DNA from: Pseudonocardia nematodicida
GTDB lineage: Bacteria; Actinomycetota; Actinomycetes; Mycobacteriales; Pseudonocardiaceae
Assembly (NCBI RefSeq): GCF_040105385.1
Contig: NZ_JBEDNQ010000001.1
Location: 434,001-498,000, forward strand
Reading direction: 5' to 3'
DNA length: 64,000 nucleotides
Numbering within the stretch: position 1 is the first letter of the stretch; each line of letters opens with the position of its first letter. The translations under genes were made by a program, and so were the position numbers. Shown here piece after piece: positions 53,248-60,523 of this stretch. Below the pieces are notes generated by a model. The model had not been told where the DNA came from. It did not search any database and saw only the letters and a program-made list of their open reading frames with translations.

Positions 53248-55578
53248 CTACCCGAGCGCGTGCGGTGTGCGCCCGATCCGTTTGAGCACCGGCGGGAGGT
53301 CCCCGGTGTGCAGCACCCCGAGGCGCTGGGTGGCCCGGGTCAGCGCCACGTAGAGGTCGTTGAGGCCGCGCGGCGACTCGTCGAGCAGCTCCTGCGGCTC
53401 CACGACCACGACGGCGTCGAACTCCAGACCCTTCGCCGCGGCCACCGGCAGCACCACCACCCGCTCGTCGAGGTCCTCGGCGTCGGCATCGGTGGTGACC
53501 AGCCCCGCGCCGGCCAGCACCGCCCGCAGCTCCTCCACCCGGGCCTCGGGTGCGAGCACCGCGGTGCGGCCGTCGCCGACCGCGTCCCGTTCGGCGGTGA
53601 CCCGCTCGACCAGCGCACCGTCTCGCTCCGGCCCGGCCGGCAGGACGGCCGCCCACGGCGGGGCGCCCGTCGAGCGGACCGACGACGGCGGCTCCAGCGA
53701 CGCGTCGATCTCGGCCAGCACGTCGTCGGCGACGTCGGCGATCTCCGACGGCGTCCGGTAGTTCACCGTCAGCTGCTCCAGCCGCCAGCGCCGCGCGACG
53801 AACGGGGACAGCACCTGGTCCCACGACCCGGCCCCGCCCCGATCACCGGTCTGCGCGATGTCCCCGACCAGGGTCATCGACCGCGCAGGGGCCCGGCGCA
53901 TGACCATCCGCCACGCCATCGCCGACAGCTCCTGCGCCTCGTCGATGATCACGTGGCCGTAGGTCCACTCGCGGTCCGCGGCGGCGCGCTCGGCGGTGGA
54001 GTCGTAGCGCGACACCTGCATCCGCTCGGCCAGCCGGTCGGCGTCGATGATGTCGGTGGCGCGCAGCAGCTCCGGGTCGAGGTCCTCCTCCAGGTCGAGC
54101 ACGTCGAGCACGCCCTGGGCGTACTCGACCTCCTCGCGCAGCGCCGCGGCCTCCGCCGCGGCCTGCGCCGCGCCGTCGTCGCCGAGGAGCTCGGCCGCCT
54201 CGTCGAGCAGCGCGACGTCGGCGGCGGTCCAGCGACGGTCGTAGGGCGTGTCCGCGGCCGGCGCGTCCCGCTCGAGCAGGGCGCGCTCGCCGGCCGGGAT
54301 CCGCCGGGCCACCGAGTTGAGCCGCCTGCGGTCGGCGAACAGGTCGGTGAGCAGCTGCTCGGGCGACAGCGTCGGCCAGAACTCCTCCAGCTGCTGCTGG
54401 ATCACCGGGGCGGAGGACAGCTCGTCGCGGATGTCGTCGACGTCGCGGCGGTCCAGGAGGCCCTGCCCGACCCGGCGGGCGACCTGCTCGGCGAGCAGCC
54501 GCAGCAGCTCCTTGCGGAAGATCCGCCGTCCCTCGTTGTGCGGCTTGCGGGAGCGGCGGGCGCGGGTGCGGGCCTGGGCGACGGTGTCCCGGTCCAGCAC
54601 CACGAGCTGCTGCTCGACCTCCAGCTCGATCGGCCGGCGCGGCAGCTGCTGACGGTCCCGCACCGCGGCGGCGATCACCGGCGCCATCTCCGCGCGGCCC
54701 TTCAGCTCGGCGGTCGCCGGAGGCTCCGGGCGGGTAGCGTCCAGTCCCGGGTAGAGCTGCGCGACCGTGCCGAGCACCACCGAGGTCTCCCCCAGCGACG
54801 GCAGCACCTGTCCGATGTAGCGCAGGAACGTCGGGTTCGGACCGACGACGAGGACGCCGCGCCGGGCCAACCGGTCCCGGTGGGTGTAGAGGAGATAGGC
54901 CGCGCGGTGCAGCGCGACCGCCGTCTTGCCGGTGCCGGGCCCGCCCTGCACGACCAGCACCCCGGACGGCTTCGAGCGGATGATCCGGTCCTGCTCGCCC
55001 TGGATGGTGGCGACGATGTCGCCCATCCGGCCGGTGCGTGCCTCGGACACCGCGGCCAGCAGCGCCGCTTCGCTGGTCAGCCCGGAGCCCGAGCGGGCGG
55101 CCTCCTCGTCGGTCATCTCGGCCAGGTTCAGCGGTTCGTCGTCGATCGCGACGACCTCGCGCAGCCGGGTCCGCAGGTGCCGGCGCCGGCGCATCTCCTC
55201 CGGGTTCGCCGCGGTCGCGGTGTAGAACGGCCGCGCCGCCGGGGCCCGCCAGTCCATGAGCAGCGGCTCGTACTCGTTCTGCTCGTCGAGCAGCCCGATC
55301 CGGCCGACGTAGCGGATCTCGCCGGAGTCGGCGTCGAGCCGGCCGAACGCCAGCCCGTGCTCGGCGGCGCGCAGCGCGGCGAGCCGGCCGGTGAGCATCT
55401 CCGCGGCGGCGTCGCGCTGGGTCAGCGCCTGCGGGGTGCCGACGGTCTCCTCGCGCAGGGTGTCGGCCAGCCGCCTCGCGGTGTCGCGGCGGCGGTCCTC
55501 GAGCAGCTCGTAGAGCATGCCGACGTAGGAGCGCTCACGGGCGAGCTCGGGGTCCGCAGCGGGATCGATTTCGGGCAC
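53248..55578 (-). CDS. helD: HelD-type RNA polymerase recycling motor ATPase
   Basis: This 776-residue superfamily 1 (UvrD/Rep-like) protein has Walker A GGPGTGKTAVALHRAAYLL near residue 205, Walker B IIDEAQELSAMAWRMV near 540, GDIAQTGDRGG, LTVNYRTPSEIADV, AAAKGLEFDAVVVVEP and NDLYVALTRATQRL, plus a long N-terminal coiled coil (RERSYVGMLYELLEDRRRDTARR). These match the actinobacterial HelD/HelR class that releases stalled RNA polymerase from DNA and can protect against rifamycin. GTG at 55578 is chosen because GGAGGA lies upstream; GTG at 55611 is an alternative. No rifamycin-associated inverted repeat is visible upstream. Confidence 0.88.
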   Translation of the reverse strand: MPEIDPAADPELARERSYVGMLYELLEDRRRDTARRLADTLREETVGTPQALTQRDAAAEMLTGRLAALRAAEHGLAFGRLDADSGEIRYVGRIGLLDEQNEYEPLLMDWRAPAARPFYTATAANPEEMRRRRHLRTRLREVVAIDDEPLNLAEMTDEEAARSGSGLTSEAALLAAVSEARTGRMGDIVATIQGEQDRIIRSKPSGVLVVQGGPGTGKTAVALHRAAYLLYTHRDRLARRGVLVVGPNPTFLRYIGQVLPSLGETSVVLGTVAQLYPGLDATRPEPPATAELKGRAEMAPVIAAAVRDRQQLPRRPIELEVEQQLVVLDRDTVAQARTRARRSRKPHNEGRRIFRKELLRLLAEQVARRVGQGLLDRRDVDDIRDELSSAPVIQQQLEEFWPTLSPEQLLTDLFADRRRLNSVARRIPAGERALLERDAPAADTPYDRRWTAADVALLDEAAELLGDDGAAQAAAEAAALREEVEYAQGVLDVLDLEEDLDPELLRATDIIDADRLAERMQVSRYDSTAERAAADREWTYGHVIIDEAQELSAMAWRMVMRRAPARSMTLVGDIAQTGDRGGAGSWDQVLSPFVARRWRLEQLTVNYRTPSEIADVADDVLAEIDASLEPPSSVRSTGAPPWAAVLPAGPERDGALVERVTAERDAVGDGRTAVLAPEARVEELRAVLAGAGLVTTDADAEDLDERVVVLPVAAAKGLEFDAVVVVEPQELLDESPRGLNDLYVALTRATQRLGVLHTGDLPPVLKRIGRTPHALG

Positions 55579-55710
55579 GGCGCGGGGATCCTCCACCGAG
55601 GGGACGTTCACGGCGGCGTCGGCCCGGCGGCGGGAGAGCCCCCTGCTGTCGAGCGGCGCGACGTACCAAACTACCAGTGGTGCGCGATCTTTCTCGCGTG
55701 CGCCGGGAGA

Positions 55711-55730
55711 CCCGGTACGCCCGGTACGAT
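55711..55730 (+). promoter_or_regulatory. Direct repeats and -10 element of the toxin-antitoxin pair
   Basis: Two abutting CCCGGTACG copies (55711-55719, 55720-55728) run into TACGAT at 55725-55730, a good -10 element. The ATG at 55738 is eight bases downstream, so the transcript is probably leaderless and the repeats a likely autoregulatory operator. Confidence 0.5.
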
Positions 55731-55737
55731 CCGGCGT

Positions 55738-55956
55738 ATGAAGGAGCGTATGACGTTCAGTGTCGACGCCCGGACGGCCGAGCGGGTCCGTCGCTGCGGC
55801 GCCGAGCGCGGCGGCGCGTCGGCCTACATCGAGTCGCTGGTGCAGCAGGACGCCCTGCGCGAGTCCGTGGCCTCGCACGCCCGCTGGTTCGCCGACCGCC
55901 CGGCGTTCCTGGACGACGCCGAGGCCGAGCGCGCGGCCGCCGACGGTTCCGTGTGA
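55738..55956 (+). CDS. Antitoxin of a MazEF-type toxin-antitoxin pair
   Basis: This 72-residue protein has the ribbon-like start MKERMTFSVDARTAERVRRC and a helical, acidic C-terminus (FADRPAFLDDAEAERAAADG), a typical antitoxin layout with an N-terminal DNA-binding part and a C-terminal toxin-binding tail. It overlaps the toxin gene by four bases (GTGA). The ATG at 55738 lacks a ribosome-binding site but follows a -10 element, whereas ATG at 55750 has AAGGAG only three bases away. Antitoxin identity is inferred from position and pattern. Confidence 0.72.
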   Translation: MKERMTFSVDARTAERVRRCGAERGGASAYIESLVQQDALRESVASHARWFADRPAFLDDAEAERAAADGSV

Positions 55957-56261
55957 TCCGTCGCGGCGAGGTCTGGGCCTACCGGCCCGCGTTGGAACGT
56001 CCCGGGCAGTCGCTCGCACGGCTGATCGTCTCCGCGAGCGGGATCAACGACGACGAGGGCCTGCCGACCGTCGTCGGGCTGAAGGTGCTCGACAGCGATC
56101 CCGGTGGCCTGCTGGCGGTCCGGGTCGATCCGCACGGCTGGGCGTCCGCGCTGACGATCGAGCCCGTGCTGCGCCCGCGGCTGACCGAGCGTCTCGGCGA
56201 GGCGCCCGGCGAGTCCATGGAGCAGGTGGAGCGGGCCCTGACCGCCATGCTGGACCTGTGA
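55953..56261 (+). CDS. MazF/PemK family toxin
   Basis: This 102-residue protein opens with MIRRGEVWAYRPALE, the conserved MazF/PemK beta-strand start, and continues with RLIVSASGIND and the family's hydrophobic middle. MazF toxins are endoribonucleases that cut RNA at short sequences and stop translation until bound by antitoxin. The GTG start is inside the antitoxin stop, so it is made in step with the antitoxin. The usual SxP motif near the middle is not obvious, so activity is not certain. It converges on the response regulator gene, with 20 bases between stops. Confidence 0.78.
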   Translation: MIRRGEVWAYRPALERPGQSLARLIVSASGINDDEGLPTVVGLKVLDSDPGGLLAVRVDPHGWASALTIEPVLRPRLTERLGEAPGESMEQVERALTAMLDL

Positions 56262-56281
56262 CGCCGGACCGGTGACCGCGC

Positions 56282-56953
56282 CTACCGTCCGCCCGGCCTG
56301 ACCAGCCCCGTCTCGTACCCGAGCACGACCGCCTGGACCCGGTCGCGCAGCCCGAGCTTCTGCAGGACCCGGCTGACGTGGGTCTTCGTGGTCTGCTCCG
56401 CGATGAACAGCGTCGCCGCGATCTCGGCGTTCGACATGCCCAGGGCGATCAGCCGGAGCACCTCGCGCTCCCGGTCGGTCAGCCCGTTGAGCACGGTGGC
56501 CGCGGCGCCCTGCACCGGTCGGGCGGCCACGAAGTTCTCGATCAGCCGGGTGGTGACGCTCGGCGAGAGCAACGCCTCGCCACCCGCGACCACCCGGACC
56601 GCGCGCAGCAGCTCGTCCGGGGCGCTGTCCTTCAGCAGGAACCCGCTCGCGTCGGCCCGCAGCGCCGCGTAGATGTAGTCGTCCAGGTCGAACGTGGTCA
56701 GCATCAGCACCCGCGGCCGGTGCCCCTCGACCCGGTCCGGGCCGAGCACCGCCTCGGCGGCGGCCAGACCGTCCAGGACCGGCATCCGGACGTCCATCAG
56801 GACCAGGTCCGGCACCGTCCGCCGGTAGAGCGCCACCCCGTCCCGGCCGTTCCCGGCCTCGCCGACGACCGTCATGTCCTGTTCGGACTCCAGGATGGCG
56901 CGGATGCCGACCCGGATCATCGGCTGGTCGTCCACCACCAGGATCCGGATCAC
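56282..56953 (-). CDS. LuxR/NarL family response regulator
   Basis: This 223-residue regulator has a receiver domain (residues about 1-120) with VVDDQPMIRVG and the phospho-acceptor Asp in LVLMDVRMPVLDG near 55, TTFDLDDYI and a KDSAP Lys near 105, and a C-terminal NarL-type helix-turn-helix (LTDREREVLRLIALGMSNAEIAATL, HVSRVLQKLGLRDR). The GTG overlaps the histidine kinase stop (GTGA), so it is the cognate partner. Target genes unknown. Confidence 0.95.
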   Translation of the reverse strand: MIRILVVDDQPMIRVGIRAILESEQDMTVVGEAGNGRDGVALYRRTVPDLVLMDVRMPVLDGLAAAEAVLGPDRVEGHRPRVLMLTTFDLDDYIYAALRADASGFLLKDSAPDELLRAVRVVAGGEALLSPSVTTRLIENFVAARPVQGAAATVLNGLTDREREVLRLIALGMSNAEIAATLFIAEQTTKTHVSRVLQKLGLRDRVQAVVLGYETGLVRPGGR

Positions 56954-58131
56954 GAGCCGTCTCCCGGTAGCCGGGCGAGCACCCGGAAGCCCCCGTCGCC
57001 GGTCGGTCCGGTGTCCAGCGTCCCGTCCAGCAGGCGCACCCGCTCGCGCATCCCGTGCAGGCCGTGCCCCGCGGGTGCGGCGGGCGGCGCCGGCCCGTCC
57101 GGCGCCGCGTTCTCCACGTCGATCACGACCTCCTCGGGCGTCACGTCCAGCCGCACCCGGGTGGGTGCCCCGTGCGCGTGCCGGATGACGTTGCTCAGCG
57201 ACTCCTGGACGATCCGGTACGCCGCCGTGCTCACGGTGTCCGGCAGCTCCGGCTCCGGGGGCGCCGTGAGCTCGACCGTCACCCCGGCCTGCCGGGTCGA
57301 GTCGACCAGCTCCGCGAGCCGGTCCAGGCCCGGGACCGGGGCCAGCGACGGGTCGGCGTGCTCGTCCCGGAGCACGCTCAGCAGCTGGCGCATCTCGCGG
57401 ATGGCGGTCCGGGCGCCCGCGCTGATCCGGGCGAACTCGGCCCGCGACCCCGGATCCATGTCCGTGATCCGATACGGCGCCGAACCGGCCTGCATGTGGA
57501 TCACCGACATGCTGTGCGCCACCACGTCGTGCAGCTCCCGGGCGATCCGGTTGCGCTCCTCCACCATCGCCCGCCGGCTCTGCTCGACCGCGACGTCGCG
57601 CCGCGCGTCGGCCAGCTGCCGGCGGATGCCGGACCGGTGCCGCAGCACCAGCGTCGCGATCGCCAGGAGCACCGAGGCGTTGGTGTAGACGATCAGCTCG
57701 GCGGCGGCGTCCTCGATGGTCCGGCCACCCGGGTCCAGCAGCACCAGGACGATCAGCAGCAGCACGCTCGCCCACCAGGCGGCCACCGCGTGGCGCCACG
57801 GGTACCGGACCGCGAGCAGCCCCATGAACAACACCAGCGCGATCAGCCCCGGGATCGGCAGCGGCCACGTCGGGCCCTGCGCGACCGGGATGGTCAGTGC
57901 GAACACGGCCACCGCCCCGAACTGCAGCGCGGTGGCCTCGACCGGGCGGGCCAGGGCCAGCGGGAACGCGGCGGCCTGTGCCGAGGCGGCCACGAAGGCC
58001 AGCAGGACCGGCACCTCGTACACGGCCGCGGTGACGGGGAAGGAGACCACCAGCAGGAGGGCGGCCAGGGTGCCCGTGCCGAACCACCACAGCAGGGTCG
58101 GCGACGCATGTCGCGCTCGGATGGCCGGCAC
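56950..58131 (-). CDS. Sensor histidine kinase (HisKA_3 / NarL partner)
   Basis: This 393-residue membrane kinase has about six N-terminal hydrophobic segments (residues about 12-160), a HisKA_3 dimerization domain with the phospho-acceptor His in ARELHDVVAHSMSVIH near 200, and a C-terminal HATPase domain with the N-box IVQESLSNVIRHAHG near 300 and GHGLHGMRERVRLLDG. No periplasmic sensor domain is visible, so it probably senses within the membrane. The pair is a typical actinobacterial DesK/NarX-like system. Confidence 0.93.
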   Translation of the reverse strand: MPAIRARHASPTLLWWFGTGTLAALLLVVSFPVTAAVYEVPVLLAFVAASAQAAAFPLALARPVEATALQFGAVAVFALTIPVAQGPTWPLPIPGLIALVLFMGLLAVRYPWRHAVAAWWASVLLLIVLVLLDPGGRTIEDAAAELIVYTNASVLLAIATLVLRHRSGIRRQLADARRDVAVEQSRRAMVEERNRIARELHDVVAHSMSVIHMQAGSAPYRITDMDPGSRAEFARISAGARTAIREMRQLLSVLRDEHADPSLAPVPGLDRLAELVDSTRQAGVTVELTAPPEPELPDTVSTAAYRIVQESLSNVIRHAHGAPTRVRLDVTPEEVVIDVENAAPDGPAPPAAPAGHGLHGMRERVRLLDGTLDTGPTGDGGFRVLARLPGDGS

Positions 58132-58263
58132 GATCCGACCATACCCAGGGGTTTCCCGGGGTCACGTCGTTCCGCGGAGGTATCCCGACCGGTACCGGAG
58201 AGGTACGGAGATCGACTCCGGGGACCGATGCCCGGGGTGCGACCGGGCCCGCACCGTCGTCGC

Positions 58264-59439
58264 ATGCGCATCCTGATCGGAGCCGACACCTATCCCCCGG
58301 ACGTCAACGGCGCCGCCTCCTTCGGCAGGCGGCTGGCGACCGGACTGACGGCCGCGCACGAGGTGCACGTCGCCGCGCCGGCTCCGTCACCGGCCAGCCG
58401 GACGGCCCGCCGTGGCGGGATCGTCGAGCACCGGGTCCGGTCGCTGCCGGTGCTGCTGCGCCGTGGTTTCCGGGTCTGCCCGCCGGTGGGGCTCGACCGG
58501 ATCGCCGGCCGGATCCTGGACACGGTCCGCCCCGATCTCGTGCACGTGCAGAGCCACGTCCTGCTCGGCCGGGCGCTGCTCACCGCGGCGCGCGGGCACG
58601 GCATCCCGGTCGTCGCGACCCATCACGTCATGCCGGAGAACGTGTCCCACCACCTGCCGGTGCGCGGCGTGCTCCGGGACCGGCTGCACCGCCGGGCCTG
58701 GGCCACGGCCGCCCGGACGCTGTCCGGTGCCGACCTGGTGACCGCGCCGACCCCCTGGGCCGCCGAGCTTGTCGAGGCGGCCGGGGTCCGCGCCCCGGTG
58801 CGCCCGATCTCCTGCGGTACGGACCTGTCCCGCTTCCGCGCCGGGACGGACACGGCCGCCTTCCGGGCGAGGTACGGGGTGGCGCACCGGCCGACGATCA
58901 CCTACGTCGGCCGGCTCGACGCGGAGAAGAACCTCGACGTGCTGGTGCACGCGCTGCCCGCCGTGCGTCGCCGGATCCCCGGTGCACAGCTGATGCTGGT
59001 CGGGGACGGTGACCGGCGACGCCGGCTGGCGGCCCTGGCCCGCAGCCACGGTGTGGCGGGCGCGGTGCTGCTCACCGGGTACGTCGACGACGCGGACCTG
59101 CCCGCCGCGTACGCGGCGGCGGACGTCTTCGTCAACCCGGGCACCGCCGAGCTGCAGAGTCTCGTGATGCTGGAGGCGATGGCGTCCGGGCTGCCGGTCC
59201 TGGGCGCGGACAGCTCGGCCCTGCACCACCTGGTCCGCGAGGACCACAACGGCCACCTGTTCCCGCCTGCGGACCCGGCCCTGCTGGCCGAGCGGCTGGT
59301 CGCCGTCCTCGCCGATCCGGAACGGGCCGCGCTGATGGGCAAGCGCTCCCGGGCCCTGGCCGAGCGGCACGACACCGCCGACACGGTCGCCGCGTACGAC
59401 GCGGTCTACCACGAGCTCGTCGCGAGCCCCCGGTGCTGA
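58264..59439 (+). CDS. Glycosyltransferase family 4 protein
   Basis: This 391-residue GT-B fold enzyme has GADTYPPDVNGAASF near residue 6, the donor-binding second half starting with TITYVGRLDAEKNLDVLVHA near 220, LVGDGDRRRRL, the ADVFVNPGTAELQSLVMLEAMASGLPVLGAD segment with the EX7E-like Glu pair near 300, and a normal C-terminus. It most resembles GT4 enzymes that make alpha-mannosyl or related lipids (PimB-like), using a nucleotide sugar. ATG at 58264. It overlaps the first DedA gene by seven bases. Acceptor unknown. Confidence 0.9.
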   Translation: MRILIGADTYPPDVNGAASFGRRLATGLTAAHEVHVAAPAPSPASRTARRGGIVEHRVRSLPVLLRRGFRVCPPVGLDRIAGRILDTVRPDLVHVQSHVLLGRALLTAARGHGIPVVATHHVMPENVSHHLPVRGVLRDRLHRRAWATAARTLSGADLVTAPTPWAAELVEAAGVRAPVRPISCGTDLSRFRAGTDTAAFRARYGVAHRPTITYVGRLDAEKNLDVLVHALPAVRRRIPGAQLMLVGDGDRRRRLAALARSHGVAGAVLLTGYVDDADLPAAYAAADVFVNPGTAELQSLVMLEAMASGLPVLGADSSALHHLVREDHNGHLFPPADPALLAERLVAVLADPERAALMGKRSRALAERHDTADTVAAYDAVYHELVASPRC

Positions 59440-59990
59440 CCCCGGCCGTGCTGTTCCCGGTCATGCTGGTGGAGGGACCGGTCGCCACCCTGGTGGCCGG
59501 CTCGCTGGTCGGGGCCGGTGCGCTGGGCTGGTGGCCGGTCTGGCTGGCGGCGACGGCGGCGGACCTGATCGCGGACAGCCTGTTGTTCCTGCTGGGGCGC
59601 TACGGGACCGGGCGGCGGACCGAGCGCCTGCTGGGCCGGCTCGGCCTCACCGCGGCCCGGTGGCAGGAGCTGCGTACCGCGGTCCGGTCCCAGCTCCCCC
59701 GGGTCGTGATCGGCGCGAAGCTGGTGGACGTCGGCGCGGTACCGGCGTTCCTGGCGACCGGGATGGCCGGGGTGCCCTACCGCCGGTTCCTCGCCTGGAA
59801 CGCCCCGCTCACCGCGGCCCGCGCGGCGGTGCTGACCGGGCTCGGGGCGCTCCTGGGCGGGCAGCTCGCCGACCGCGTCGTGGCGCAGCCCTGGCTCGCC
59901 GTCGTCGCCGGTCTGGCGCTGGGCCTGGCGCTGCTCGCCGTCCACACCGTGATCGCCCGGATCACCCGCCGGACGGCGGCCCACCGTTGA
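59433..59990 (+). CDS. DedA family (VTT domain) membrane protein
   Basis: This 185-residue polytopic protein has the DedA/VTT pattern: an EGPVATLVAGSLVGAGALGWW opening segment with the conserved Glu, ATAADLIADSLLFLLGRYG, and the TGMAGVPYRRFLAWNAPL segment. DedA relatives (UptA) have been shown to carry undecaprenyl phosphate and other phospholipids across the membrane. The GTG overlaps the glycosyltransferase stop. The following DedA-like gene overlaps this stop by four bases. Confidence 0.85.
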   Translation: MLTPAVLFPVMLVEGPVATLVAGSLVGAGALGWWPVWLAATAADLIADSLLFLLGRYGTGRRTERLLGRLGLTAARWQELRTAVRSQLPRVVIGAKLVDVGAVPAFLATGMAGVPYRRFLAWNAPLTAARAAVLTGLGALLGGQLADRVVAQPWLAVVAGLALGLALLAVHTVIARITRRTAAHR

Positions 59991-60523
59991 TCGGGACGCT
60001 GACCGACCTGGCGCGACCGGACATGGCCACGGTCGTCGTGGCCGCCGCGGCGGGCGCCCTGGTCGGCGACCACGTCTCCTACCTGATCGGCAGGACCGGC
60101 GGCAGCCGGATCCTGGCCCGGCTGCCCGCCGGATCGGCCGGGCCCCGGCTCGTGGAGCGCGCCACACGGGGCTTCGCCGCGCGCGGGGTCCTGCTGCTGG
60201 TGGTCTGCCGCTACCTCCCGGGGATGCGCACCGCGACGACGATCACGGCGGGCACGATCGGCTACCCACCGCGCCGGTTCACCGCGGCCGAGCTCGTGGC
60301 CTCGGTGACCTGGGCGCTGTACTGCGCGGCGATCACCGTCCTCGCGGGGGCCGTGTTCGCCGGGGACCCGATCCTGGCCGCGCCGGCCGGATCGGGTCTG
60401 GCGCTGTTGCTCACCGGTATCGCGGAGGGCGTCCGGTACCTGGTCAGGCGCGCTGGCGCGGCGCCCGGCCGTAGGGCTGCTCGACCGGCTCGACCCACTT
60501 CGGCGTCGGGGTCGGCACGGTGA
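59987..60523 (+). CDS. DedA-like (VTT domain) protein, N-terminally short
   Basis: This 178-residue protein aligns with DedA from ATVVVAAAAGALVGDHVSYLIGRTGG onward, then VCRYLPGMRTATTITAGTIGYPPRRF and a C-terminal helix. It lacks the ~35 N-terminal residues that normally hold the first helix and the conserved Glu before PGE. The start is the rare TTG at 59987, coupled to the preceding stop (TTGA); ATG at 60023 would shorten it further. It may work only with the full-length DedA upstream. Its 3' end overlaps the convergent GH65 gene by 80 bases. Confidence 0.7.
   Translation: MIGTLTDLARPDMATVVVAAAAGALVGDHVSYLIGRTGGSRILARLPAGSAGPRLVERATRGFAARGVLLLVVCRYLPGMRTATTITAGTIGYPPRRFTAAELVASVTWALYCAAITVLAGAVFAGDPILAAPAGSGLALLLTGIAEGVRYLVRRAGAAPGRRAARPARPTSASGSAR

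Noticed and set aside
55579..55710. Rifamycin-associated element upstream of helD
   Set aside because: No GGGGCTTGC-type inverted repeat is present.
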